64,000 nucleotides of DNA. Origin: Ctenosaura bakeri (Eukaryota > Chordata > Lepidosauria > Squamata > Iguanidae). Of the stretch, positions 21,096-32,715 are shown in pieces (positions within the stretch are counted from its first letter, which is position 1; the number at the start of each line of letters is the position of its first letter). The stretch is taken from NCBI GenBank assembly GCA_948474755.1, contig CAOLHI010002113.1, positions 124,001 through 188,000 on the forward strand, read 5' to 3'. The translations under genes and the position numbers were made by a program. The notes below the pieces were generated by a model that saw only the letters and a list, made by a program, of their open reading frames with translations, did not search any database and was not told the DNA's origin.

Positions 21096-24000
21096 TGCAT
21101 CCTGGACAGGAAAGCAAAAACATGCATAGAAGACGATGTTGGCAGGTTGTGAAATTAATGTTCAGTTGCACAGTGTTTTCTTCAGAGATGGTACAATAAG
21201 GGAGATGGTAAAAGAAGTTTTAGATATTTCATGAGGCTTAGTGAGGGCAGTAGGTTAGATATTGCCAGAAGTACAGTTTTTCATTTGCTCCCCATTGACA
21301 ACCTAAACATAGAAAACCTGTTCAGCTCTGAACATTTCCTAATTTGGAGGTGACGGAATGGTTACACATGATCCTAAACAGTACAATAACAGTCAGCAAA
21401 TCATTTTCTTATAACAGCTTCAAGGAGAAGCAGGTTAGCAGTGATACATATTAGAGATTCCAGAATCATTCCTTGTGGTGCATAACCCATTGCTAAAGAA
21501 ATCACGAGCTCTTCACAGAACTGGGTGTTTTTCAATTGAAATATCTGTATCCCTAGAGGTTAAAACTGTAAACAAACCTCTTGTTTTCCCAATATGTATG
21601 CTTCTGCTTTTCTCTCATATCTTTGGAAGTTGCTTCAGGAGCTGAAGGGAAGCCAGCTTCAGAACCAAGCTTGCGCTGAAGCTTAGCGAGTTGCCCAAAT
21701 CCTTATATACAGCCCAGAAGGCATGCAACATAAGAAGCTGAGTGGCATCTTGACTGACCGAGGGTTTTATTCTTCTGTTGCAATTAGGCCTCTGGATAGT
21801 TTGAATTTTGTGTGCCAATTAGCAGTTTTAACCAGTTTGAAAACCATAGATAATGCAGATGCAGCAAGGGCAGCAACTAAAGTGATTTGGTGCAAGTGGG
21901 ATGAGAAAGAATGTTCCCTTTGGCTCTGATGTGACCCTGCAGTGCCCCAGCAGGCCACAGACAACCCTCTGGATCAGGGACAGTAAGTATAAATGGCAAG
22001 AAACCACGAAAAAGTCACAGTGTTTCTTCCAATTACTAGACTTCAGGGGAGCAATCTTTTCTCTTCTTTCTAGTAGGAAAAGGCAGCATACAAGATCCTA
22101 TAAAATGGCTGCCTTATCTGAGAATACACAGTTGCCAGTCTTTGGCTGAAATGAAAGACATTCCAGATAGCTTTCCAATTAATGTAGCCTCTCTCCTCCT
22201 CCACCAGCTTTTTGTAATCTTACTGTAGCATCAGGAGATACTCCCATTTGGGAAGAAGATGCTACTAGTCCCTGTTTAACATGTAGAGTCCATAACATAC
22301 CATTTTCCTCCTTGGTAGCCCCACAGCACTGTTCGCTTTGTGGTCACTTGAATCTAGGTAGGAAAAGATGGAGAAGGGGGAAAAAAATGAGCCAGGCATC
22401 TTGGCTGAAGGATTTCTGCTGAATATATAATCCAGGCATGTAGTGGGTTAGGAGCTCACCCAGAGTTCTGGCACTTAACTGCCTTCCCTTGTATTGACAA
22501 ATGTATAAAGGAAGGCTGCTCCAGCATTAAGGGCCTTGCACTTTGGCCAAGCTAAACTCCCAACACAGAGACTCTCTGTATGACCTTGAGCAAGTTACAG
22601 GCAGCTTGAACCTCAGCATCATATAACTTTGTTCTGCTTCTAGCTTCCATGGAGCTCCTCCTTGGAGGAACTCTGTGATCCACACAGAAACTTCAGATTA
22701 GACATTGGCAGAAGTGGCATTTTTAAAAGTTCTTCTTTTTAATTGTTTTGTTTTCACTTTGCTTGCTATCAAGGCTAGCTCTACCTCTAGGGCAGCTGAT
22801 TTTGGGTGTGTTGTGAAAGGGCAGCAAATGGGTAGTTATTTAATTTATTCCCATTACGTTTTTACTGCCAGGAACGGGGAGAGGTGCTTTTTGAGATTTT
22901 CTGTCTCAGGTGCCAAAATAACTTTGGGTACTGGATACCTTGACTTTGGGAGTGGGAGTCTTTATTGGTTACTGTGCTTCAGGGCAATGAAATGTGTATA
23001 ACCACAGCCAGAGGGGGAGAGAAAAAGAGAGGGGGGGGTTGTGTGTATATGTGAGAGTGTACTTGCAGTCTTCTCACTGAACCATTTTCAAGACTCCAAA
23101 ACACTGTGCAGTTCTTAGGCTAGCACACTGGTATCAGTTTAAGCAGTGTTCCTAGCTCAGGGAGTCAAAAATTGTGTGAATCTGAGAATTCATGCAAAGT
23201 CCTCAGTCCAGTTGAGCTGGACAGAGCCCCTTAAGTATTCTTTCTCCCTTCAGTCATGAGATTGTTCATGCTGGTTGTGGGATTCTGGGAATTTTAAATC
23301 AAATAAATGATGTTTCCAAGCTCTGAGTACAAACCAGTTTTATGTCTTCATGATCTCTGCATACTCACAGGGAACACCTTGATCCATATAAGCGGCATCT
23401 TCATGGCCTGATCAGCCCATGTAACTAGATACTGGGCTATTTTCCCCAAGTTTTGGTCTTTCAAACTTTTCTTGCGCATGATGACTCAGACTGCGTGGCT
23501 ACACGCATAAGCTCTGGTTCTGAAAGTGTGAAAATGGGCCACCCAAGGAATGTGCAGAAACATGTCAGAGGAGGCACAAGGAGCTCTTCCTTAATTTCTT
23601 CCAAGGTGTGTCTTCTTGGGTTGATGGGTTTAGGAAGAGACACTTGCCAATTTCCACCCTTCAACTCAGCAAAATGTAACAGGCTGTATTCCCTGGCCCC
23701 ACCCCAATTGATGATTTATCCTCCTGGAAATTTTAAGGGTGTTTGGGTTTTTCTGTTACATTTGAGAAGGAAGCTTGTGTCTCTCTGCTGTACAGGAGTG
23801 TGTGGTCCTGACAACACATGCATCATCTTGTGCGGCAGAAACAGGAAGTCTCTGCAAATATGTCCAAAGCTGGACGTGTGACATTACTATATGAGGCACA
23901 TCCACCCAGGTCTTAGGGGCACTTGTGTGAACTGGTATTGTGTGCTGTGTATTCTGAACTACCTTCAGTGGTGCATGTGTATGCAGTTTCAGGAAATATG

Positions 24001-24370
24001 TACCATTCCATGTATCTGTTCTACCCCCAGTGATTAGTGATTCCTGTGAGTGCCCTTTCCAGAAAAGCATTCAGCGGTTTTTGTGGGATTGCTACCAGTT
24101 GACTTTGTTTGGAAGAGGAGCCGGGTTTCATCACAGTCACTTCATGATTGTGAACTCATACACATTTTATGGAGAAGAATCTTATTGTGTAAAGTAGCCC
24201 TAAGGAGGGATTTTTAATAGTTCAATTGCCCTGTTGACATCTGTTTTGATGAAGAAGAATTTTTCACTAGCAGAAGGTGGGCTGCCTTCCCATGGGAATA
24301 CAGATGTGAGTTGGGACTGTCAATACTTTTTCTGCTACTTCTAGGCACAGGGAGCAGGTGCTGTGGAAGA
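21096..24370. other. Mostly unrecognised sequence with minor repeat fragments
   Basis: A fragment near 22575-22625 (GTATGACCTTGAGCAAGTTA then CCTCAGCATC) resembles the MIR/CORE-SINE middle. A reversed MITE end lies at 23264-23330 (GGATTCTGGGAATTTTAAAT). The stretch 22700-23000 shares a 'gtctcaggtgccaaaataac' block with 59770-59850 and may be a worn transposon. A plus-strand segment at 21910-21985 reads like an immunoglobulin-fold strand before a GT donor (see findings). No gene called. Confidence 0.4.
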
Positions 24371-24505
24371 GTGCCTCTCAGTCTTTGGTCCTCCAGGTGT
24401 TCAAGCTTCAATTCCCAGAAGTCCCATCCAGTTTGTCCAGTGATCAGGAGTTCTGGGAGCTAAAGTTCCAAACATCTAGAGGACCAAAATTTGAGAACGA
24501 ATGCT
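24371..24505. mobile_element. Palindromic MITE, hAT-like
   Basis: The left arm CTTTGGTCCTCCAGGTGTT is mirrored by the right arm, whose reverse complement begins TTTTGGTCCTCTAGATGTTT. The centre AATTCCCAGAAGTCCC pairs with GAGTTCTGGGAGCTAAAG. Same broad family as 6776-6910. Confidence 0.7.
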
Positions 24506-24773
24506 TTCAAACATAGCTGAACCACTTAGATAACAAAACCTGGACAGAGCCTGATAAGATGAATGATTAGCCATTTCTTCAAAGTCAGAAAGTTCACCGA
24601 GAAAGTATAATTTTTTTGAACATGAGCTGTAGGAAACAAAGTCAGTAAGGCACACACCTTTCCCTCTCCTTAGGTGTATGAGAAGAGGAATGGAGGGCTT
24701 CTAGGCTTTCCTAGCTTCTGTGTCTACTGTAGCTTTAATGTCTTAGCCAATGTTTTGGATGATGGTGGTGGCA

Positions 24774-24774
24774 A

Positions 24775-24842
<68 letters not shown>
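24774..24842. repeat. (ATT)n microsatellite, about 23 units
   Basis: A pure ATT tract directly abutting the 3' end of the reversed LINE tail at 24843. On the LINE's own strand it is (AAT)n, the likely terminal repeat of that insertion, since expanded. Gives poly-Ile or poly-Asn frames that are not genes. Confidence 0.97.
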
Positions 24843-24844
<2 letters not shown>

Positions 24845-24990
24845 CACCTCTCCTGAAGGCTCAAGGCAGGATACAACATAGATTAAAATAAAATGTATAA
24901 CTAAAAACACATAAAACCATTTAACATACAACAAAGGTGGATGGATAGGGGGACCATTTCAAAGCACCCTTGCTTTTCAGCCTCTCTAGG
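24843..24990 (-). mobile_element. L2-like LINE 3' tail, reverse
   Basis: ACCCACCTCTCCTGAAGGC then TCAAGGCAGGATACAACATA leads into AAATAAAATG-rich sequence, the same reversed order as 15008 and 46084. The upstream ATT tract is its presumed tail. Confidence 0.65.
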
Positions 24991-26027
24991 TAGAATTCTT
25001 CATGTCAAAACATGTTGAGGGATGGCCTGTCACAGGTGCTCTGTCCTTCCCTCTTTTGCATCTGCACTTATATATGTAGAAATGTTGAAGGACATCTCTT
25101 TTTACTTCTCCTTAATATCAGTTAATGAAAGAATTTTTCTCATTTTCACTGTATCCCACTGTTGTAATTACTGATGCCTTTTAGGCTGGTTATTGGAATT
25201 TTCTCCCTTATAAAAGTAAAGCTGTTACAGGCTGGTTGTTGCCTGGTATTGCTGTCATAAATTATTACCTTATAGGGTATATGCTGTAATAACTGAAGGC
25301 AGTACTGGAGTCCTGTGCCTTCAGGGGGTTAAGTTGCCAAGGGATGTATGCAAAGTGATTGTTAGCAAGATCCATGAAAAATGTGTGCCTATCTTAGCTT
25401 GCCATGGATTTTATGGTGCTGCAGGAAAGAGTTGGAATTGCTGAGAGGAATGGATGAAAAACGTTAAGAGTTGCTTGTGCAGGCCGCCTTTGTTGATCAG
25501 AAGAGTGCATTGAACTCAAGGTGGTGGTGGTGTAGTTCTGTTTGCTTTCAGACAAGAGTGATTTCTGGATGGGAATAATGGCCAAACCCAGAGTAACCAC
25601 TGAAGTGTTAAAGCCCAGCTTTAGCTCTTATTCACCACCAAAGTGGGAAACTTCTCTCTTCTGTGTCATATGCCATTTAGATTTTCTTTCCATGGGCATG
25701 GTTGGGTCACTGAGTGGTAATACCAGGAAAAATATTTAGTGACAAAATAAATGCAGAAGAAATAAATTCTCCCCTCACAAATCAAGGAAAACATGCTTTA
25801 GTGTGAGAGAATAGGCAATTACACTTTTAAGGGAGGGGATGATAGCCCCATCCTATAGATGTTAGCTCCAGATGTAGTTTATGGCTCTAACCTGGAAATT
25901 CAAAATAGTTTAGATGCCTAAAAGATGATAGATGTTCAAACACACCCAGGTGAGAGACTTGACAGGTCCTCATGAAGGAACTTCTCAATCTAAATAGATT
26001 TAAGCACCTTTTAAAATAGATTGATAT
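24991..26027. other. Unrecognised sequence
   Basis: No repeat or coding signal recognised. Confidence 0.45.
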
Positions 26028-26057
26028 AATTTTATTTGACTTGTATCCCACCAAATT

Positions 26058-26462
26058 GCATAAGTGCTTTCAACGACATGGTTATCACACTATGATTCCA
26101 CTTGAACTGCCATGTTTCTGTTCTATAGATTTCTGGGGGTCTTTTCGTACCACACTGTTACAATGCTGGTATTTCAACATCTTACGGAATTATGGGGTTT
26201 GCAGTTTAAGGAGGGACATTTAGAATTCTCAGCCAGAGAGCTCTTTGGCCTCAATAAACTACAAACCTTAGAATTCCACAGATGTTGAAAGTGGAATAAT
26301 AGCACTGTAACAATGTAGTGTGGAAAGGCCCTGGGTTTTGTAGTTTAGAGAAGACAACTGAGAGTTTTCTTTTCTTGCATCTCCCAAAACTACAAATTCC
26401 AAGATTCCTTAGGATGCTGCCATGACAGTTAAAGTGGAATCATACTGCTATAATTTGCATAG
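26058..26462. mobile_element. Outer hAT-like MITE, split by a second MITE
   Basis: The left arm ATGATTCCACTTGAACTGCC (from 26091) mirrors the right arm, whose reverse complement contains ATGATTCCACTTTAACTGTC. The central CTGGGGGT and TTTTGTAGTTTAGAG are separated by the inner element at 26141-26328; removing it makes them contiguous as in related copies. Outer limits are approximate. Confidence 0.7.
26141..26328. mobile_element. Inner palindromic MITE nested in another
   Basis: The left arm CTTTTCGTACCACACTGTTA continues to TTTCAACATCT. The reverse complement of the right end begins CCTTTCCACACTACATTGTT and likewise ends TTTCAACATCT, so about 45 bases at each end are mirrored. The flanks CTGGGGGT and CCCTGGGT agree at 5 of 8 positions, fitting a worn 8-bp duplication. 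A fragment with the same interior (TTTAGAATTCTCAACCAGAG) is at 38811-38880. Confidence 0.75.
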
Positions 26463-26470
26463 TGAAAATG

Positions 26471-28389
26471 CTCTTTTCTCTGAGCAGATTGTAATGCACA
26501 GAAACTGTATAAACTCATAAACATCATAAAAATGTAAAAATGGCAAGTAAGTGGCAGTAAAAATATAAGTAAAACACCACCTCCAAACACATGCAAACAC
26601 AAAGAAGAACAATGTTTAAATCTGCCATTGGGCAATCCTTTTACTAAAACAAACTAAAAAGTCATTAAATAGTGAGCAAGCTTTCTAACTCTCCAAAACT
26701 CCTCATCAGGTTGGATGTTAACTAGTGATGCTGGGCTGGGGGAGTGTGGGGAGAAGAAAAGAATCTCTGTTAATGTTGAAATCACAAAATTTGCATCGGA
26801 CTCTGTGCTCCCCACCTTTCCTACTATGTTTTGCTTAATTGCCTGATGAAAAGTCAGGACTTTAGCTGGGCAAAATGAAGTCAGATTGTACAAACTAGTC
26901 CTCCATTTTTTCACAGACTAGGGTTTGAAGAAGGTGGGCTGCATTTTACGAGTCGGTATGTGGACCAGGGAAATGATCCTTTGGGCACTGGCCAAGTCAG
27001 CTCACAGAAAAACTGCAGTGATGCTAAAGACAGATGCTGAGTTGCCATCTTGGAGCTTTTGATTGACTTACAAGGGTGTGGCACTGGCTTATACAGTATT
27101 CTCTCAGATTTATACACCTACCATAACATGATTCTGTAAGCCGGGGGATCATGTGATCTCTGAAAATTTTGAAGACCTCCTTGAGTGTCTGGAATCAGGT
27201 ACTAAGGAGAATTTTGGTGGAATATACAGCAGCATTGTATGTGGCCTTGACTGTTAGTAGCCTGTAGTAGTGAAACATTTGTAAGTGTGTGGCAGCAAGA
27301 AGGAGGAAGCCCTAGTGTGGAAGAAGTATAGATTAAATGATTTTACTTAAACAGTGGTCTTATTAGCTATTCTGAAGGAACTTTTGATTGTCTTTAGCCA
27401 TAAATGCTTTCAGCAGATATGCGGTAGCAGTATCTATTGTTTATTTCTTCATGGCGTTCAGTGGTTAAATCCTGGGATTGGCAACTTTTTTTTTTTTTTT
27501 GTGGTGGTGGGATGTCAATTCGGTATTAGTCCCAATAACTGCTGCTGTGATTTTTACATAGTATTTGATTGTTCCCATTTAAGATGGGTGCAAAAATTAT
27601 GGCTACTGTGGGAAGTTCTTGCTGATTTCAGATTTGAACCTGTTTTTCCATGCTCAGGCCTAAAATTCCCTTAACCTATGTTTTCCCCTTAACACTTACT
27701 GCTGACAGCCGTAGCGCCCTGCAGAGTTCTTTTACTGTGTTGACAGAAACTCAACTAGCTTTTGTCTCAGTACCAAATATTGCTGTTTGCCTGTGGGTGC
27801 TCCAAACTCTTGCAAGACGTGAAGTCTTAATAAACCAGATACTTTCACCTCAATCAGATATCCAATTATTGGCTGTGACCACAATCAAATGGTAGTTAGG
27901 AAGCAGATGTTCTGATTAGTTCAGCTTTAACATAGAAATATAGTCTAGCTGCCTCTCACCTGCACCACAACTTACACATGAGCCTGAGGCTTTAAGCGAG
28001 GTCTCAAGCCATCTAGTATATCCCTGTGATTATTTTTCCCCCATGTAAGGTCTTGATTTGTTCTAGGGTAGGAGAAATGTGCAGCCTTGTTGCTATACAT
28101 AATGCACAGGCTTTGAAAATCCAGTCCTCAAGCAACATTTTGTGTGCGTGTTCCACTGTCTATTTTGCTGTTGGTGTGGTGGATTAGGATTGCAAGTGGA
28201 AATGCCAGGTGATGACAACATATCCTTCAGGCTGAGAAAGAAAAAGAAAATGGCATGAATAGGTGAATGAAGAACTGCTTATGTGATGAACGTTTAAGTC
28301 CAAGGAGTAAGCCACTTTTATGAGGTCTAGTTAAACCACTGGGTCAGTCTTCTTAGCTTCAGAAATATAGCCTCCCTACAAATGAGAAG
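26471..28389. other. Unrecognised sequence
   Basis: A 14-base T run at 27487-27500. The 106-codon plus-strand frame at 27354-27674 has no domain signal. No repeat family recognised. Confidence 0.45.
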
Positions 28390-28400
28390 GCACAAATGGT

Positions 28401-28640
28401 GTTGCAAACATCTTCATAAGTGACTTTGAACAATGCCTCCTCAGCACATATACTCAAAAACCTCTTCTCTACTTATGATTTCTTGATGATATCTTTGTAA
28501 TTTGGCCACATGGAAAGCAATCACTTGAGAAGTTCCAGCAGCATTTCAACAACTTTTACCCTACCATCATCCTCAGTTTGGACCAATCCACACAATAAAT
28601 TCACTTTCCTGACATCAATTTTACAATGGGCTTCTAAGTA
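28401..28640 (+). pseudogene. Penelope-type reverse transcriptase relic
   Basis: Reading from 28401, one frame gives VANIFISDFEQ, then after one in-frame stop FLDDIFVIWPHGKQSLEKFQ. This contains the catalytic 'YxDD'-type motif as LDD (Asp codons 28485-28490) in the context DDIFVIW typical of Penelope-like elements, followed by the 'FxxxxNNxxP' thumb-proximal segment and, after two more stops, an FPDINFTMGF stretch equivalent to 'FLDV'. The two aspartates survive, but stops at 28476, about 28590 and 28627 abolish function. The N-terminal RT motifs lie outside the surviving piece. Confidence 0.85.
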
Positions 28641-29159
28641 CCATCCTTTGTAGAGAACCCACTGATCACTACACGTCTCCTGTTCTACATGCCTCCAGTT
28701 TTGACCCAGAAAACACTACCAAAATTACAGTTTATAGCTAAATGCTCCAGTAGAACCACATCTGCTCATACCATGAGACAGAAACTCAAAACTCCTGGAT
28801 TTAGAACAGGCATTTCACAGAACTACAATATCTACCTAGGGAGGTGAAGAAACAAGTCAACAAGGGAAGATCCAGGAACCATCTACTGCAAGATAGACCA
28901 AAGCCACAAAATGAGAGAACACCCCTGGTTGTGACCTGTAGTCCCCAGCTGAGACTACTCAAACACATCATCAATGAGCTAGAACTGCTTGTAGCTACAA
29001 CTAGTGCTGGAGAATAACACAGCCCTCTCACAAGTTTTAGGAGTAGGCATTTATTGGCCTAAATACAGCTTCCAAATCTTAAACAACTACTCCCTTGGAT
29101 AACAGATAACACAGGATACATCACACTGACGATAATACAGAGCAAGACCCTGCCACAAA

Positions 29160-29590
29160 CTGAGATGCCAAATCTGTCCCTTCCCCCCATCTACTCAATA
29201 TGCCAAATCTGTCCCTTCCCCCATCTACCCCAATAACATCATCCACAACATCAGAGGTGCAATTACTTGCTCTTCTTTCAGTGTGATATATGCCATCCTA
29301 TACTAGCAGTGCTCCTCTACACTCTAATTGGACAAAAGGACAGTTTTTATGTAAGAGGATTAATGGACACAAATCCAACATTAAAAATGGCCCCTAAATA
29401 CCTAAAAACCCAGTTATAGAACGTTTCAACCTTCCAGGACATTCAGTAAGGGATTTATAGGTTGCAGACTTTGAACAACGAAATTACAAAGGAAGGCTAG
29501 AAAGAGAAACAGCTGAATTGAACTGTATGCACAAATTCTGGTCCATTAGCAGAGATACGAACAATGACAATGGCTTCATGGCACACTCCA
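29160..29590 (+). pseudogene. GIY-YIG-type endonuclease relic of the Penelope-like element
   Basis: The upstream RCQICP-type Cys-X2-Cys motif (TGCCAAATCTGTCCC at 29167-29181) is followed by IRGAITCSSFSVIYAIL (from about 29250), where VIYAI stands in the GIY position. Stops and frame changes occur over the 'YIGQT' position, and then a segment encoding NVSTFQD/HSVRDL-like and RLERETAELNCMHKF-like text appears in shifted frames. This order (zinc-binding cysteines, GIY, YIG, helix with arginine and glutamate) is that of Penelope-like endonucleases. A 35-bp direct duplication (29165-29199 and 29200-29233) doubles the Cys-X2-Cys block. Confidence 0.8.
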
Positions 29591-29945
29591 TATATTAATA
29601 GATGATTCCTTGCTGCTGCACATATAACAAAATGAATCTTCTCAGAAGGAGTTTTGAACCCAAAGAAATGGGATTTTTGGTAAGCAGAGCTTTCTCTGAC
29701 CACTGTAAAGATCTGAAAGACCTGTATCACTTCACCAACCCTTTACAAATTTAGGGCAAGAGACATGATTTGCATCTTTCTTGATCATATTACATTCTAT
29801 CCCACTCCCACAACTTTATACGTATACTTTGTACCTGAGTTCTTAATACCACTCAGTACTGCGTCTAAAAAAGTGTATTGATATTCACATAAGCTAATGC
29901 TGAAATAAAAGCCAGTCTTAAAGGTGTTGCTGCACTTGGGTTCCC

Positions 29946-32715
29946 CCCACTGTCTTCCTTCTTTTTATGCTTTTACTCTCGTTATTTAAATGTGTGAGCA
30001 TGGATTATATCCGTTACATTTGTGGGATCCAATTCCCTAATTAAAACTAGGCAGCAGTATGCCTGCCAGATAGTTACAGTGGAAGGAGAACACCAGCATT
30101 GGGTTACAAGCTTAGCAACTGATTTACTTAGTGACAAAATGGGCACGCTGTTGCTTGCATGTTGTAGAACTCCTCTGTTGATCATGGAAAATAAGGGTGG
30201 AAACATGGTTATGTAGAGTCTCCTTTCATGCTCACTTGGTATAGTGGTTCTTCTTTTCACACCTCTAGGATCCATGGTTGGGAGTCCTCTCTTTAGTTTT
30301 TGTTCAAACAGTGGGTCTTATGGGGAGTCTGAGGGTGATCAGTTAGTTATAACTAGTAGGTGAGTTCTTGCTGGCCCCTGATGGGGATTTGCAAGGCTCT
30401 GTGACAGACTCCTGCAAGGGTGGTTAATTGGTATACGGAACATACAGGGTGGAGGGGGCTGGTACTGGGGTTTCTCTTTCATGGCTAGCTGCCAAAACCA
30501 GAAGGTAGATAAATAGCTTAGCCCTTGGACTCTGCTCCAGAAAAGGAATGTTGACTCAGGTGCTTTCTAATCCAACAAGTAGTTAGTATTGCTGTTCTGC
30601 TTTGTGCACTACCACTTTTGTGTTCTATGCTGTTTCTGTGGGCTGCAGGTAATAAATGTATACAGACACATTGCAGGACTCCCTGCAGTGGTAAATGCAT
30701 GGTTATGCATGTGAGAGTGTTTGCATGCATACATGCATGTGCATACTTGTATTTTACATGGTTGTTTGGGGAGTCTTTCAGCCTTTTCACCGTATGCAAA
30801 GGAAGTGCAAAAAGGCAAAGGATCTTAAGCCTATCTTGGCTGTCATGTTCTCTGGTTTAAGAGCCCTTTCCTGTAGCTTCAGATGTGTGCTGGTTGTGGC
30901 TATTCGGTGATGACTTTGCAGACGTCCCAACCTTAGTTTTGCACATGCCTCAATCTTAGTTCAGCTGGCTACATTACTGAAAATAGGTTCCTCAGGCTGA
31001 ACTCTGAAGATGTAATCTTGGAATATTTTAATCATTGCCTCTTGTATCTCAGCTGTCCTTTCTTATGGATGTAAGCCCAGCGTATGACCTATTATGTTGT
31101 GTAATACTTTTCTCTACATAATTTTGGGCCAGGCTAAATCAATGACATGATGGACCTTGGGGCTAACAGGCTGTAGAAGAACCTGTTAACTCTGTCTGAA
31201 ATGCAGAATTTGCAGGGGTATACACACGTGCACACGTGCCCAAAGCTATTTTATGTACAATAGCAGAAACATTGTTTTGCTACATATCTTGAAGGAAATG
31301 CTTTATCATCATGCTTTTCCCAAAGCAAAAAACAAACCAACTCCACCCTTAGGAAACTTAAATGCAAACACAGGCTCTTATTTATCACAGGTTCAGTTTT
31401 CACAAATTGACAGAATAGTGTCTAGACATATTCATTATCAGGTTTTGCATGAACTAGAGATGCGTTTTTGTTTTTAATCTGAAATCTGATCATCCGGACT
31501 AGCACACGGGTCCCTGCAATTAAAGACTATAGGCTCCAGCCTCTTATTCTTACACTGGCTATGGCTAACTTGGATTTGGGCTATCTGTATGTGGAGAAAG
31601 GAGCTTGCCTTAAGGAGCTGAGGTGTTTTTTTCAGATTACAGTCCCCATTACTAATTGTGTTGCCTGATTTCTGCAGCAAGAGGTATGAAGGGCTTCAAA
31701 TATGGCTGCTGGAAGCTGTTTCCTTCTAAAGTCAAATGGGTGTGTGGACATATAAGCCAATTGCAATTAGTTATGTGGCAAATAAAAGTTACTATCATTA
31801 AGGCAAGGCTGGGGAATCTCAAATTGGGAGTCAAATGTGACCCATTAGCCTGGCTCTTCTAGCTGACAGGACCTTGAGTCCCTACCCCTTTGTAAAGCCC
31901 TGCCCAATTGCAAGGCAGAGAGGGCAGAAGAGTGACAGAGCTGCTGTGTCAAGGCCATGACTCACTTACTCTATTCTTTCTTCCCTTTCCTCAAATATGG
32001 GAACAGTGGTAGTGGAGGCCAATCTGGAGCAGAACTGTGAAAAAAAACCCTGCTAACATTTCATTTATGGTCAAGACAGGCTGGTTTGACACAATGAGAC
32101 AGCCTGCCAGGGATTCTGAAGCCACTGTGAGAGAGCCTGCATCCAGTGTGAACATGAGCAACCAATCACATCTTTTTATGGTTTGCAAAACTTGAGCGAA
32201 ATATTTCTGTTCACTACTGTAGAAGGTTGGTATCTCTTCTGAACACACACCAATACAAAGTCTATGTCTGGCTGAAGTGCTATTTGAAGACATGGTTCTT
32301 TAGCTGTTGTCTGGGTGGACTTCACTCTGTGTTCAGGCTTTCTCGGGCTGGAGTAAAGCTCCAGGGAGTGAGCCTAGTTCTTTGGCTACCTGCTGGAGAA
32401 ACCCCACCCAGCACTCCATCCAGAGATAGGATGATATCAGGGAGTTGTGGCTTCATCCCATGACATCATCCTCCCCATGATAGGAATCTGCCGACTCCCC
32501 CACACTTCTGCATTTTCAGCCCTACAATTTGGCATTTAAAGTGCTGCTCCAGAAGCATATTGCTTCCGCTGTGTCCAGGGATACGGAAGAGGTAAAACAA
32601 GAATGAGAAAGAGAGAATGCACAGTAATATGTATTTCAGTTCGGTGTGTGTGTAGTATAGTGATAGCTTTGGTTAATATAGAAATTATTATGAATTGAGT
32701 GGCGGTGTGTTGCTT
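29946..32715. other. Unrecognised sequence
   Basis: Contains an alternating purine-pyrimidine ATGCAT-rich tract at 30695-30750 and a worn MITE end near 31805-31850. No coding exon or named repeat beyond that. Confidence 0.45.

Larger units (their letters stand above)
28390..29945 (+). mobile_element. Penelope-like retroelement, 5'-truncated and decayed
   Basis: The order of parts fits a Penelope-like element: the C-terminal half of a reverse transcriptase (from 28401), a linker, a GIY-YIG-type endonuclease relic (about 29160-29590), then a 3' region ending TCTTAAAGGTGTTGCTGCAC near 29935. The same 3' terminal family is seen in reverse at 34890 and 45003. Stops and frameshifts occur throughout, so it is dead. 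The 5' part is missing. Penelope-like elements are unusual retroelements whose reverse transcriptase is related to telomerase. Confidence 0.85.

Noticed and set aside
24674..24934. Poly-Ile and poly-Asn frames
   Set aside because: Products of the (ATT)n microsatellite.
27354..27674. 106-codon plus frame
   Set aside because: Spans a 14-base T run and carries no recognisable domain.
28801..29031. Minus-strand 76-codon frame
   Set aside because: It is the antisense of the Penelope-like linker region.
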